A program made the translations under genes and the position numbers. Positions 63,208-64,000 of a DNA stretch of 64,000 nt are shown here, one piece after another. The stretch is from Helicobacter sp. 11S03491-1 (GTDB lineage Bacteria > Campylobacterota > Campylobacteria > Campylobacterales > Helicobacteraceae). Position 1 is the stretch's first letter, and each line of letters starts with the position of its first letter. The stretch covers positions 1-64,000 of the forward strand of contig NZ_MLAO01000004.1 of the NCBI RefSeq assembly GCF_002272835.1. The letters run 5' to 3'. Under the pieces are notes generated by a model, which ran no database searches, had not been told where the DNA came from, and saw only the letters and a list, made by a program, of their open reading frames with translations.

Positions 63208-64000
63208 CTTTTATTTCTCCGGGATACTGCAAGGAAGCCTCAATTTCTTTGGCGATATCTCTTGCAAGCACAACACTTTGGGCATCATCAACCAAATCTG
63301 CACGTACAATTACCCTCACTTCTCTACCGGCATTGATTGCATAAGCTTGTTTAACCCCTACTTTTTCTACTGCAATACGTTCTAAATCCTGCATGCGATT
63401 CAAGAAACTCTCCAATACTTCTCTTCTAGCGCCCGGTCTCCCTGCAGAAAGAGCATCTGCAGTGCAAACAGCAGCTGCTTCAATACTTTGAATTTCTTCA
63501 TCACCATGATGAGCCATAATGGCATTAATCACCACAGGATGTTCCTTATAGCGCTTGCAAATTTCACTTCCCAAACTCACATGATTTCCCCCTGATTCTT
63601 GTGTGAGAGCTTTACCTATATCATGCAATAACCCTGCCCTTCTGGCCAATTTTTCATCCCCACCCAATTCTCCTGCTATCACACCGGCAAGATTAGCAAC
63701 CTCAATTGAATGCCCCAAGGCATTCTGACCAAAGCTTGCGCGGTATTTCATCTTGCCAATAAGTTTTTTAAGTTCAGGATGCATATAGCCTAGTCCCATA
63801 TCCAAAACAATATTTTCACCATCTTGGAGAATTTGTTCTTCTATTTCAGCACTTACTTTGTGATAAACATCTTCAATTCTTGAGGGTTGTATCCTTCCAT
63901 CTTCAACCAAAAGTTCGATTGTCTTGGTAGCAATAGCACGCCTATAAAGGTTGAAACTGCTTAAAATAATTGTTCCGGGAGTATCATCAATAATTACATC
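63164..64000 (-). CDS. rny: ribonuclease Y, C-terminal part (5' end beyond the window)
   Basis: The 278 codons present run open to the right edge. They start with the end of the KH domain (VIIDDTPGTIILSSFNLYRRAIATKTIELLVEDGRI), then a linker, then the HD phosphohydrolase domain with GQNALGHSIEVANLAG, the metal-binding LLHDIGKALTQE and AHHGDEEIQSIEAAAVCTADALSAGRPGARRE. The end, LQYPGEIKVSVIREMRAIEFAK, is the usual RNase Y terminus. The membrane anchor and coiled coil lie outside the window. RNase Y starts mRNA decay from the inner membrane. The last 44 bp overlap kdsB tail to tail. Confidence 0.95.
   Translation of the reverse strand, partial: DVIIDDTPGTIILSSFNLYRRAIATKTIELLVEDGRIQPSRIEDVYHKVSAEIEEQILQDGENIVLDMGLGYMHPELKKLIGKMKYRASFGQNALGHSIEVANLAGVIAGELGGDEKLARRAGLLHDIGKALTQESGGNHVSLGSEICKRYKEHPVVINAIMAHHGDEEIQSIEAAAVCTADALSAGRPGARREVLESFLNRMQDLERIAVEKVGVKQAYAINAGREVRVIVRADLVDDAQSVVLARDIAKEIEASLQYPGEIKVSVIREMRAIEFAK

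Overview
The window is AT-rich and almost gap-free. It reads as a chromosomal segment of a Helicobacter species other than H. pylori. Several blocks repeat gene orders I know from H. pylori: tkt–ribF–tlyA–lipoprotein–pyrB–Hof porin; nifS-like–hit–pheS–pheT–aroA–ispH–rpsA–(hypothetical)–serA; dciA-like–uvrC–hom–yraN–trxA–trxB; fliQ–murB; trpCF–trpB–trpA; fliK–flgD–flgE-like–uvrD; and ygiC-like ligase–UPF0323 lipoprotein–Dsb protein–kdsB. The blocks are joined differently from H. pylori. Extra genes (nadB, ndh-like, bdhA, a GntP-type permease, five tandem Hof porins) point to another species, which I cannot name from sequence alone.

Left part (1–8.9 kb): a type IIG-like restriction-modification gene runs off the left edge. 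Its reading frame enters a run of 20 G and then 199 bases of homopolymer-rich sequence that looks unreliable. Then come tkt, a strip of decaying siderophore-uptake pseudogenes (TonB-dependent receptor plug joined to the tail of an MFS-type permease), ribF, tlyA, a small lipoprotein and the divergent pyrB. From 8.9 to 16.2 kb there are five tandem genes for Hof-family outer-membrane porin-like proteins, followed by a type II NADH dehydrogenase-like gene.

From 17.7 to 23.7 kb there is an operon for ketone-body use: thiolase, AtoE short-chain fatty acid transporter, succinyl-CoA:acetoacetate CoA-transferase subunits A and B, 3-hydroxybutyrate dehydrogenase and a GntP-family permease, closed by a clear intrinsic terminator. 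Together the products could import 3-hydroxybutyrate and acetoacetate and convert them to acetyl-CoA, with succinyl-CoA as CoA donor.

From 23.8 to 45.5 kb lie housekeeping blocks for translation, aromatic amino acid and isoprenoid synthesis, serine, NAD, threonine and lysine synthesis, repair and the thioredoxin system, with a NYN/LOTUS-type protein and a FUSC membrane protein between them. From 45.5 to 64 kb are a tautomerase, a TraF-like outer-membrane protein, murB/fliQ, a trp cluster that lacks trpE, trpG and trpD, a hook gene set behind a very good sigma-54 promoter, a UvrD/Rep helicase, an ATP-grasp ligase beside a lipoprotein that may be its target, a periplasmic Dsb protein, an MsrQ-like membrane protein, kdsB, and the 3' part of rny.

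The items most worth following up are the phase-variation candidate at the left edge, the siderophore locus scar, the Hof array, the extended ketone-body operon, the 201-bp duplication inside fliK, and the ATP-grasp/lipoprotein pair. I did not find a complete undescribed system that I would defend strongly. No tRNA, rRNA, CRISPR array or insertion sequence was recognised.
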